Source: Straminergon stramineum (lineage: Eukaryota; Streptophyta; Bryopsida; Hypnales; Calliergonaceae). Taken from it: a DNA stretch of 64,000 nt. Location of the stretch: contig OY987267.1 in assembly GCA_963920665.1 (NCBI GenBank), forward strand, positions 19,902,001 through 19,966,000. Direction: 5' to 3'. Positions 22,632 to 33,627 of the stretch are shown piece after piece. Numbering within the stretch: the first letter of the stretch is position 1; every line of letters starts with the position of its first letter. The notes below the pieces were generated by a model. That model saw nothing but the letters and a program-made list of their open reading frames with translations. It made no database searches and had not been told where the DNA came from. A program made the position numbers and the translations under genes.

Positions 22632-23325
22632 TAACCCCTACATGCCCAAGGCTTGTGTAGAGCTTCTTGAAACTTGATATAAATTGAACACAAACTGAAC
22701 ATTTTAATAAATTATACCAACTTCATTTGAATTGTAACGGTATAAATTCAAACTAGACATGTTAGAGATCGCATAGGAAAAAAATCCATAATAGTATCAC
22801 TTTCAGAATGAAAGATTATAATGTTTGATCATGAGGGTGTAAAAAGTATGAAATTATTTCATTTATCTATTTGCATGTAAATTCTCAAAATTTCGTCACT
22901 AAAAAAATTATAGGGCTTAGCATGCTCAACCTGAATGAACTTATGTCTTTTCAAAAATCAAAATCTCATCTTTGATTTTTTTAAATGAATTTCTATTGTG
23001 ATTTTTCTTGAAAAACCTTAGATCTAGTGTATTTGAAGTTGATTTCCAAGAGCCCTCAATACTACGGGAAGTGAAGATTGTAATGGGCATCCTTGCAAGC
23101 TTGCACAAAGTCTTCTATAGAAAAAACATAATCATTCATTTTTAAGATAATAAGATCGTCTTGTTCACCTTGTTGATCCTAAAACGAGACTTCAAAAACA
23201 ATTCTCCACAAATAATTAAAATATATACTACTAATAATAGCAATTTGGTATTTTGGTTCGGTTTTATTTAACTTCAAAGTTTTCGGAACACTTGAATTTT
23301 GTGCTTCGGGCATTTAGGGTTTAAA
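22632..23325 (-). mobile_element. Terminal-inverted-repeat element, copy 1 (non-autonomous)
   Basis: Left end TTAACCCCTACATGCCCAAGG; right end GCTTCGGGCATTTAGGGTTTA, its approximate inverse. The interior is similar, in reverse orientation, to 44063-44702: both carry AGAGCCCTCAATACTAC or its complement, TGATCATGAGGGTG, and GCTTAGCATGC. About 690 bp, no ORF. TTA flanks both ends, compatible with a PIF/Harbinger-type 3-bp duplication, but the family is not certain. Confidence 0.6.
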
Positions 23326-23329
23326 AAGA

Positions 23330-24220
23330 AGTTTAATCAAATCCTATCAAACAATAAATTTATTAAAACATGGTTGAAATCCATTTTGCTAAATGACAAA
23401 ACAATGGGACTTTAAGAATTTAGAATACTTAAGTCAATCTCACCCTTAAACTTTATAATCTTTCACTTCATCATTCATCAATGATATTGTGGCTTTTTTG
23501 ATTTTATAACCTTTGCAATCTCCGTTGTCCAACATGTCTAGTTTATACAAAATAAATCAAATAATTTTCAATTTTGAAGTCAAATTTGCAATCTTCTAAA
23601 AATGATGTCATTTGCTAAAATGGAGTAGATAAAGGTTCAAAGGTTAGTAGGGTTTAGGGTTTAGGGTTTAGAGTTTCACCCTAAACTAGTAAACTTCAAG
23701 CTCTCTAAATGCATACTTGAATTCCTATAATAACTTCTCTCTTTCTATTTTTCATTTGCTTGATTAAATGTGAAAACATTGGATACTGAAACTTTGTAAT
23801 TGTAGGATATTAAGAAGAATCTAATTGGCTGGAGAAATGTATTTGAGAGAATCCGATGCCTAATGGCCTCCAAAGTCACCCAAATTTGAAAAATTTGGTA
23901 GAAAGGATCATTGGTTTGCTGGAAGTAGTCGGGCCGTCTAGTTGGCCATCCGTTGTCGAGTAGAGAGGCCTTGCCTTGGGAAAACGTGGGGCTTCTAGCT
24001 GCAACTAGATGTGGTTCAAATAATGGAAGATCCCATGGCTAAAGTCACAAACATAATAATAAATCCCCCCCAATGATGCCATATGAACCAAAATACTATC
24101 ACCCTTCCATACACCCCTCCAAAGATGTCATGAAGTCTCAATATACCCCATGTATGGTAAAATATTGTAGAAACAAAGTCATATCCTTCATGAACTCCCC
24201 TCGAAGAAGTGTCTAATAGT
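23330..24220. other. AT-rich DNA, no gene seen
   Basis: Contains TAGGGTTTAGGGTTTAGGG at about 23648-23670 (telomere-like). No gene or RNA recognised. The 90-codon minus frame at 24016-24288 runs into the tandem array and has no recognisable feature. Confidence 0.4.
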
Positions 24221-24224
24221 TGAT

Positions 24225-24900
24225 TGAGTGCCACGTTCGCTATACAACTCCAAACTAAGAATGTAATATGCCTCTGGAAAGCTAACAAAAAGTTCTACAA
24301 CCTCTTCAAAATTCACGTTAAACTAAGATACTGTCCGACTTTTATGGTCGGTCAAAGTTCACCCCTCCCAATTCAAAGGCAGCTCACTTATACTTCACTC
24401 TCAAGCTCATAACTTTCACATACTACCTCCAAATCAAGAAAATAAACTCATTTTGGAAAGATAACATGAACATCTACAAGATACGCAAGTTTCACTCAAA
24501 TACAAAGTACTGTGCACATTTCATAGCCTTTCAAAACTCACTCACTTGAAAACCCGAAAGTATCCCTTCACCCTTTCACTCTCAAGCCCATAACTTTCTC
24601 ATATTACCTCCAAATCAAGAAAATAAACTCATTTTGGAAAGCTAACATGAACATCTACAAGGTCCCGAAGTTTCACTCAAACAAAAAGTACTGTCCACAT
24701 TTCATACCCTTTCAAAGCTCACTCTCTTGAAAGTTTGAGGTAACTTCACAACACTTCACTCCCAAACTCATAACTTACACATACTAACTCCAAACTTCAT
24801 GAGTGATAGCTTTTTAGAAACTCAAAAACAAGATACACATGCTCTCAAGATTTCATTACTAAAATCTCCATGTACAAAGTGCTATCCCCTCCCAAAGTGA
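24225..24900. repeat. Tandem array, about 180-bp unit, about 4 copies
   Basis: Units share CTCATAACTTTC-CATA-TACCTCCAAATCAAG, TTTTGGAAAG-TAACA, AACATCTACAAG, GTTTCACTCAAA and AAAGTACTGTCCACATTTCATA. The two central copies (about 24395-24580 and 24581-24760) are closest; the outer copies are more diverged. No coding potential. Confidence 0.8.
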
Positions 24901-25631
24901 CGGCTTCCCTAAGCAAACAAGGAGGAGGAAGAAGATGATCTTCAACCTCATCCGCCACCTCAACCTCCATGCCATCCACCTAAGTTAGTGGATTTTTGCC
25001 ACTAAGATGCCACATGGGCCATAATACTCACATGGGCCACTTCCTATTCTCAATAAGTCTATCCATATCATCTACATGGATTTCTAATCCATTAAAAATA
25101 AAAATATAATACAAGCTTTACCTTTTGTTTTTACAACTTCAACCTAACTAACTAACATATTAAAATATCTTCTAGTATAGAAATCAAAGAACTAAATGTT
25201 TGTCAAACAGAGGTAAAAAAAAAAGAGTTCAAGTGGAGTATAACCCCATTTGTTTCTTGAAACTCTAGAAAAAAAAAACCTCCACTTTAACAAACAATTA
25301 TGTATTTTCACATAATGAACACATTTACAATACGACACCGTCAAGGTCAGACCATCCGCCTAGCCGTCCACTAGCTTGGGCCACATTTGTGTGGTCCGAA
25401 ACAGGTTTGGTCTCCGACTTGTTCTAGATTTGGGAGTCGACAGGTATATTGGTGGATGGCCAAGGGCTTTCTCCTCACTTTCACTCTCCTATTTGGGCAT
25501 CATAGCCAAGTTGGATGTGCTACTATTGCTTCATGCGCTAGGTTCTCCTATGTGGTGGAGAGTGGGGGTCAAATATCTTTCATTATACATTGGATTTACT
25601 ACCTTGGTTACGTACAAATACGCAAATATGG
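24901..25631. other. Non-coding spacer, no gene seen
   Basis: AT-rich with poly(A) runs near 25217 and 25271. The overlapping frames at 25376-25693 run across the left end of element C and have no protein feature. Confidence 0.4.
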
Positions 25632-28600
25632 TGTCGTACGTGCAATGGAGTGTAAGTACCATTACAACACCAAAACGTCGTAAAATGACTTGAAATATTG
25701 TCCCACTGGACTCTAGACTGTTGCTGCAAGCCGAGATTATCTGTATTACCAACTTAAGCTCTCTCTTCACCTCTTCCTTCTCTTTTCTGGATCACTACCT
25801 TTCCGGAATCCAATCCGGATCCACTCCTTTTCGGAATCCAGATCCGTCACTTCTCACACACTCTAGTTTTGGTGCCTCTGTTTTACCCTTAGAGGGTCCG
25901 CATTTGATCTTGTAGAGGGATAGGGACTCACCACTTGTATTCCTTACACTCTCTTCTCTCTCTAAACTACAAAAAACGCACTTAGACCAAATGTTGCACT
26001 AAATCAAACCAAGAAACACTCTCACAACTTCTTGGATGGCCAATTCTGAAGGTAGGTCACTCAGAGCCATAACCAATCTTCTTTACTACAACAACAAATC
26101 AATAGAAACCAGAACCGATGGGGGATTGTTAGTCATTCATTAGACTGATCCAGGGGTATGGCAGACCTTCCGGGGAGAATAGGATGGTGATTTTTCCGCG
26201 GGCGGTTGCTTATCTCCGCATGGAACCCTCCCTAGTATTCCGGACTTGTACCCACATCATTCCTTCCCGATATCTGTTCCAGTGTTTTAAAGGCATTACG
26301 TGCAATACCATATTCACAAGTCTAAACTACATCACAAATGTTCCCTCCCAAATCAAATCTAGTCACCTCAAATCCAAATTCCTCCTTTCCTCCTCCTCTC
26401 TCTTACACTTCAACGCTCTCACAAACAAGCACAAGAAAGTTGGATATACGATAGATCAATTCCCAAATGTCCACTTGGTGGCTCAGATTAAAGAAAGGAT
26501 GACAAAATACTAACCATACGTGCTAGGATGGAATGAGAGGGCAACAAACTTGCCCCTCACTTAAAAACTCAAAACCCAAAGCCAAAAAGCCATCCGGAAA
26601 TCCAAGTGACCAATCACAGACTTCCCAAGAAACCTGAAAAGTTAGATCCTACAAATTCGGAACCCAAGCCCACGCGTGGAAACCCGAATCAAATTTAAAA
26701 TTCAAATCCTAACTAACTAAAACCCTAACTACTTCGCCTTTCGCACCTTCTTTTGACTACTCCCACCTTAATTTGCTGGTACCCGGATGGATGCCCTCAG
26801 AATCGCTTTCAAAGTCGCCTTCACTGGAGTCATCCTCAATGCTGCCCGGGTCTAGATCTTCCGGATTTCTAGAGGCGAGTCTTTCTCTTCCATGTCCTCT
26901 TCTTCTTCTTCCTCCTCCTCTGATCCAATTTGGTACTCTTCTTCTTCAGATTTTTCAATTTGAGTGACCTCCCTCTCATCTTCTTCTCCTAGAGAGGTCT
27001 CATTCAAAATGATGGTGGTCCTCTCCTGCCTTGACTGAGGCTACTGCATATGCTCAAAGCTTTCTGGATGAGTCCGGGCCAAATTGAATAGTCCTCCAAT
27101 CCGATCCACCAAGTCACTCCAGATAAGCAACCTGGGTGTCTGAAGGGTTTCCTTCTCAAAAGGACGAATCGTTGGAATCAGTGGTGATATGGTAACTTCC
27201 GGTGGTGCCAACTCTCGTGTTGCGTCTGGCTGCTTGGCTAGCTCCCAAATTGTCTTCACGCTCCCTTGGTAGGTCTTCTCCAATTGAGTTGAAAAGGGCT
27301 CTATTGAATGCCAGAGAATCTCCCTAAGAACTTCCGGTCTTGACAGAAGTGGAAAAGATGCCGTTAACTTCACTAGAGTTTCCGTGTCAAAGTGGATTTC
27401 CGGAAAGTGGGAAAAATCCATGACACGGTCTAGATCAATCCGCCCCAATAGCTAGCGCATCTCCTTGAGCACAGAATCCATTTTTGATGAGAAGTTGACT
27501 AGGATCCGGACGACCTTAGATCCAATGAGATGTCCTTCCTCTATTAGCCAGTTGTGGATGAGGGAGGCCTTGATGATGACCTCCGCGGGTCTATCCACCA
27601 GATTAGATAGGTTCTTAACAAGTTGCAGAGCTTCTTTCTTCCTTTGCTTCGCTGTGGCTAACTCCCCTTGTGCCCAACTTAATTTGGATTGGAGGTCAAT
27701 CTTTTCCTTCTCCAGATTCTTGATCTGTCTCTCCTTCCGTCCCAGCTCTTCTAGATTCGGAAGTTTCTTCACGGCATCGAGTATGTCCTCTAGCTCGACC
27801 TTTAACTCCTTGTCAATCCTCTTGAGAATATCGGCTAGATTCTCATGGTACTCTTGCGCTTGCAAGACCTAGTTGAATCCGGTTTTGAAGAACCTGGAAA
27901 TGTCTTCCTTTGGCTCCTCCGGATCCTTCTCAAGAACAGGGAGTTTTCCTTGTGAAGCCGGATCGGTGGATTTACTCCGTCTCCGATCTATGAGCTGCTC
28001 CTCCTCTTTCGGCTCTTCGTCTTCTTCAAATGTCGGTTGCTCCGCCTCAACTTTGTCTGTGAGGTCATAATGCAGGATGGTGGTCTAGTGGTGTACTCTA
28101 CCATTTTTGCATCACTCAAAAGTTCCGCATGATGGTAGAGGTGAAACAGGTAAGGACCAATTGGGTTGGTCTTTGCCTTTCCTACATTGGCGGCAAGTGT
28201 CGTAGCACAGGATAAGTAAATTCCCTATTATGCTCACAAAAATCACTCCAGAGTATAACTAAGTGACTCTAAAGATCGAACCCACAAGATTCTGTGAAGT
28301 ATTTAGCTTTATTATGCTAGTAAGCTCTCCTAACCTCAAAAACTTCTCTTCTGGTCCTAGATCTTTGACCGGAAAATTACCAAACACCCAGAGGATTAAG
28401 ACCGGATCACTTCCTATCCGATTCTTTAAACCTCCGGTTAACCCAATTTTCCCAATTTCCAAGACCTGAACAATTCCAATCCTGGTATTACCCTGAACCA
28501 ATCCGTTCTGGATTGTCCCTGTATCTACTCAATTCTCTTCCGGTTTAGTTTTGCCTCTGTTGGACCATCAGAGGGTTCGCCACTTAGATTTGTGAGTGGT

Positions 28601-29473
28601 AGGCCCACCACTCCTTCTACGTATTATAGTGGTTGAAGGTCCACTGTTTTCTCACTTCCTCTCCTAACTAACTCGGATCCAGTTTGATTCCTCACAACAA
28701 TCCTGACAAAAATCCAGATTGCAGGTCACACAGGGATCCCTCGTACGATCTGTTCATACTACAACGACTTTGATGCCAGATCCTACCCGTGCAAAACTTG
28801 GTGGTTACAAGTGTACTCGTCCGTTCCAACAATTATCAAAACTTATCCGTTTACCAACAAAGGCGATGAGACCTCTCAAGAGATCGGATACTCAACCAGA
28901 TTTCCCACCCGGGAGTTCTAGCACGACTAAAGATTCCCTCCCTATACGCCTAGCCTAACAATGGTTTTCTCACCCGGATCTAAAAGCTCTAACTCTGCTA
29001 AGGCACTAAAATCCACTCCCAACACTCACAAGAACCAGTTCACATACACTAAGGATCGGAATCTTCCGCAACAAAGGGAGAAATCTATCCACTACTCAGT
29101 CCTATACCTTTCTAACTCAATATCATGCAATCTTGCCACGCTAGGGGAGAAACACACAACAACAGAGCGCATGCAAAGGTACAATAGAATTGCAAAAGAA
29201 GACTCTCAGCATTCCTCGCGAGTGCTAACTTATATACAAGTCAAAAAGGTACAATTTGAGCGGCAAAATCCGCAAAAGTTTCGCCGCAATCTAAGCCAAA
29301 ATTTTCATTCCTACCTATCCCTATTCCTAACCGGATCGGATCTTGATCTGAATCCATTCCTACTATTTACACGTCACCTACCCGAGATCCAATGGTGGCA
29401 TTACCCGCTCTCGGATCCATGTCCTTGAAAATCTCGTTGAGGTTCCGGTTTCGCTCCCCCTCCTGTGGGTCAG

Positions 29474-30564
29474 TGTCGCACCCTTTAGTAACACTTAACA
29501 CCTTAGTGCCACTAAGGTTCACGCTCTCCTAACACTGCACACGCCACGCACCCACAATGTTAGGTTCCAATTCAAGTCACGGGGTTCCCCATTCCTCCAT
29601 GACTCCCAATCCTTTCCTTCCAATACTTAACTCCCACAAGACACTGAGCATGTCATTTGATGACATGGGGCGGAACTTCAATTGATGTCCAAGCACTCGG
29701 TGAGGCACTACTCCCATCGGTGCTAACCGCCCTTGAATGGGACCCAACTCCCCACTAGGCCCAACCCAACTCATTTCGGGACTCACTACTTGGGACTCAC
29801 CAAACGGGACTCACACCATGGCCTAGTGTGGAGTGGGACACCACCCAACCGGTATCAAGGAGTGCATAAGCACTCCATGGTAACACACAAGTGATGGTGA
29901 GGCTCCAACACTAGCCTCACCACCCGGGGCCACTTAGGCTCACCATGGCACCATCCGGGAGTGAGGAGTGAGACCACCCCTCCTCATAGTACTCTCTACG
30001 GGATTCGGCAGCCCCCCCCCCTTGTATGTCAAGGGGGACTCCCAAACACCCTTTGGTTTTGGAAGACCACCCCGTTTCTCCCGATTCGCACTAGTTTGGG
30101 ACTCCCGAACTTCCACCCGGCATAACTTTGCGGTCCGGGATCCAAATTGCACATGCGACCCCATTTTCGACATTTAAGCGACGCGTAAATGCCGATGGAC
30201 TGCTCACTTGCTCCATTCGGACAAGTACTCGCAAAGTTATCGCCCTCCAAAGATTCGGAACACTCGTGGCGCGGCCAGGACACTCCCGGCGCGACCGTCA
30301 CACCCCCAACTTTGAACGCCCATAACTTTTGACTCGCAAATCCAAATCACGCGTTCTTTAGACAGCTGGAAGTATCTTCTCAAGACCTTTCCAAGCATGT
30401 ATCACACGCCCCCAAATTCGTCCGGATCAGAGCACTACATTGCTCTGATCGCTCGGGACTCCTAGTCCCCCTCACCTCATCTCTTGCAAAGCTTGGGGAG
30501 TCACCCCCAATGTCCCCCTTGCTCACCAAGGTGGCACGGGCACGCCTTGTGATGAGGGTCGTGA
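29474..30564 (+). mobile_element. Solo LTR, family F copy 2, nested in element B
   Basis: 1091 bp, TGTCGCACCC...GGGTCGTGACA, with a perfect GTCAG target duplication (29469-29473 and 30565-30569). The uninterrupted site is seen in element A near 11692-11703 (CTGAGGTCAAGGAACC). It matches F1 (7661-8802) and carries the same 8-bp hairpin at 30017-30037. No internal region or second LTR. It is the youngest layer of the three-level nest here. Confidence 0.9.
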
Positions 30565-30569
30565 CAGTC

Positions 30570-32147
30570 AGGAACCTGTTCGCGTTCGGGGGTTGAATCC
30601 AAGTCGATGGCGATTCCAGGCATGCAGGCCTGAGTCACCTTCCACTCCGATATCTTCGGCTTCGGGGTGGTATCCTTCCCCTCTTGTGCTACCACATCCA
30701 AGAATGAATCCAGTAGCGAGAGATCCAAGAGTTGGATCCCTCTGGAGCAAATAGCTTCCAACACTAATCGACTGCTTTCCTCCATACGGTCAATTGCTAT
30801 CCGAGCCTCTCTCATCGCGGCTTCCACTTACTCGGTGAAGTCACTGGGAATCCAGATCAACCGAGTTCCAGACAGCTTCTTCTCCTCATGCATCTTCTCA
30901 TCAAATAGCTTCGCCTTCGTGACAACCGATCTGGTCTCCCGAAACGTAGCCTTCACCCGCTCCGCTATTTTGTGAGACTCCTGTGCCATCGTGCAAGCAG
31001 TTGCAGCATTCTCCTTCAGCACGAGGAGCTCAGCCTTCACACGATCCACCTCCTCTTGAAGCCTTCGGATCTCCTCTTCTTGTTTCCAAATCTCAACCGG
31101 ATTAGAGATGCAGCTCGCCACCTTCTCTGGTAGATCCAAATCCGGCGGCGCTCCAACCAACTTCCCGATCGTAACCAAGATTCTTCTCTTTAGCTCCCAA
31201 TCTAATCTGACATCACACAGAATCTTCACGAGAAAGGTGAACAGATCATCGAGATCCGCTTCCTCCAATACAGTCTTCTCAACTTCCGGTCTCTCTTTCG
31301 GGTTTGTCGTATCACGTTTCGGTGGCGTCCCTCGTTTGTTGGGGGAGGTAGTCTTCTCGCGCTTGATCAGCGGCATGGGCGCCTCTTCTTCTTCACACTC
31401 TAAATCCTCTCCTGGATCAGAACCGGATTTGTTCTCCTCATCCGATCCCGATTCCCCATATCTCAAGACTACTTCCTGATCCTTCTACACCCTATCCTCT
31501 ATGTCATTCAGGAGTTATTGGGACTTATAGAAGTGCATTAAGTATGGGCATACTGGAGTTGCCCTACTCTTTCCAACTCTATTGACTAACTAGATCACCA
31601 GATAGGAAATGATCCGGGCCCAGTCGACTTTCTGGTCCCCTCTCAGGGCAACGAAAATAGTATTCGCAAGGGTAATGGTTACCCTTGTTGGCTTTTCCGG
31701 ATGCAGGATCGGAACGAGGAATTGTAAGAGTTGGCGGTGCCACTCATCGATACAGTCCTCTATGGCGTATCCGTCCTTGGGGTTTATTGCACCCTCGAAC
31801 TTGCCTCGGACAAAATCATCCTTCCGGTTGGCCATCCCGAATCCTCCTGGCCGGAAACCGTAAACCGATCTCCAGACATCTTTCGTCCAGAGATGCAAAA
31901 TCGCTCTCAAAGTATTATCCCACTCATTGGACACTTTGCCCAAGAGTTCCCTCACTAGGACTTCCTCTTTGAAGCCCCAGAGCTTTGTTGCAAACCCTAT
32001 ACATCCCATGGAGTTTAAATCATCCATGAGTTCTACTCTAGTATCCTCTGAAAGAGGGACAACCGGAACTATTTTCCAGAGTTTGACCTCTATTGCTGAT
32101 GATGAGCTAGCGTGGCCTCTAGTTCTCCTGAGCTGCGGCATGGACAC
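30570..32147 (-). pseudogene. Element B protein: unknown coiled-coil ORF with several nonsense codons
   Basis: Starts MSMPQLRRTRG at 32147 and is homologous to the element A protein throughout: KLWKIVPVV, DDLNSMGCIGF, LHPEKPTRVTITLANTIFVAL, a KREKTTSPNKRG basic patch, and coiled-coil segments. Open pieces are 32147-31590, 31466-30828 and 30827-30570, all in one frame, separated by stops replacing Gln codons of element A (for example TAG at 31590 where A has CAG). The end of the ORF abuts the solo LTR at 30564. The A and B proteins keep the same frame, which suggests the ORF was functional when these copies arose. Confidence 0.65.
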
Positions 32148-33627
32148 GGATGTAAGCTCAGAGGATCCCCTTTCCGATCCTACCTCACTTTCTCTTTCCT
32201 AGCCGCACGTCCCGTTCCTTTCTTTCACTCTCCGATCTCAACCGGAAACCAAACTAAAATACTCTCACTCTAACTCTCACAGAAAACACCTAAACACAAA
32301 GACTAACACAGAAAGCAAAAACTGACAGACGTGAGGAGCTCAAGAGTGCTGAAAACGACAAATGCAAAAGAGGTGCAACTGGCCAACCCAACCCTTATAT
32401 ACTTGCTGGACCCCCTACCACCTCAGCCTGACCTAATCCGAATCCGGTTCCTTCTTGATATCCGGTTCATACCTTATCCGGTCAGAAATCCGCTCCTATC
32501 CGTCTTTCTTTGAAAACCGGATTGAGTAGATCTTTCCACTATCTCATTCTCCTCTTCTATTTCCGCTCCTTATGGTTCCTTTACCAAATCCAGATACCCA
32601 TATCCAGCTTTCTGGTTACTATTACTAGGTAAAACCAAAAAAACTAGAGTTTCACGTTGCCACAGCAAGCTTGGAGACTACTACTCCAATAACTTTCCCC
32701 TAGTTGACCGGTCTACCCCCCATTGCACCAAAAATGGTGTTAGCTACCATAATTGTAACCCGGGTAGGCTTTTCCGGATACAAGATTAGGAATTCTAGAA
32801 CCTACTTCTACCTAGTATCTAGACAGTCACTGATGGCATACCCTTCCTTAGAATGGGTTGCATTCCGGAACTTCCCTACCACAAACTTATCCATTGTGGA
32901 GGCTAATCCAGATCCCTTCTTGGAGAATCCATATACCTTTGCCCAAACCTCATCCGTCCAGGTTCCGGGTGGCTTCCTTACTGTCAACTCATACTGATTC
33001 AGAGCTCCTACGATAAGCTCCTAAATCATCCGATCATTCTTCATAGTCCATGGCCTCAAGAATAGGCCGACACACCCTATCTCGCTCAAGTCATCTTCTA
33101 GCTATGACCACTCTCTCGACCTTTTCGGAATGGTCGGACATACCATTGGTGCCGTTACTAAGGGTTTCCAGATATCTCCCTCCGCCATCAAAAACTAGAA
33201 CTAAGTTGAGATGCAGTGGAGACAAACACTCCACAACTCCTGAATCGATCACTAACTCACAACTCTTTCTCTCAACTATACGAGCGCAAACTGCTGTGGA
33301 AGAAAGAGGAAGGAAAAATGGGAGTGGCAGGATTAAGTACCCGTCATCCTACTGACCATTCTAAAAGCGGACCATTTACTCGTAACGGTTCCCTAGATTC
33401 CTAGACCGGAACTCTAGACCGTAGGTTGTTGCTATCCGGGTTTCCAGAATCCGGATCCGTCTTGGATCCTGTTACGGAATACCTAGATCATTCTCTCAAC
33501 CTTAATGCAATGTTTAGGCTAAGAGAATTCTAATCCTGTTTGCCTATTGGAATTTTTGAAAAATTCTATACTATTATAGACCTATTTTATACTAACCCAG
33601 TGGATTTTGAGTTTACGTCTCGCAACA

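Larger units (their letters stand above)
28198..32664 (-). mobile_element. 3.4-kb TG...CA element B, nested in element C
   Basis: Begins TGTCGTAGCACAGG and ends TTCACGTTGCCACA, with a perfect GCAAG target duplication (28193-28197 and 32665-32669). Less the nested solo LTR it is about 3.37 kb and aligns end to end with element A. It carries the homologous minus-strand ORF and a TATA-like AGTATATAAG on the minus strand at 32393-32402. A plus-strand TTATATACA near 29230 corresponds to CTATATACA of element A. There are no direct terminal repeats and no pol-like frames. Confidence 0.82.
26725..33188 (-). pseudogene. Element C protein, decayed and split by element B
   Basis: Same unknown protein as in element D. 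The start codon is at 33188 (MAEGDIW). The coding path runs to about 32670, jumps element B, and resumes at 28192, ending near 26725 (QKKVRKAK). Open pieces are 27865-27452 (RKERQIKNLEKEKIDLQSKL, coiled coil) and 27448-27041. Stops separating them fall exactly where element D has Trp or Gln: a TAG in the FN(W)VLQ position near 27871, a TAG after KEMR near 27449, and a TAG in MI(Q)ELIV near 33023. The gene is dead. Confidence 0.6.
25632..33627 (-). mobile_element. 3.5-kb element C, split by nested element B
   Basis: Starts TGTCGTACGTGC and ends CTCGCAACA. Without B (28198-32669) it is about 3.52 kb and aligns throughout with element D, including CTTTCCGGAATCCAATCCGG near the left end and GGCTAAGAG-ATTCTAATCC near the right end. 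No target duplication is visible (TATGG on the left, GCTGT on the right), so its ends may have been rearranged by recombination between copies. It carries a decayed minus-strand ORF. Confidence 0.65.
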
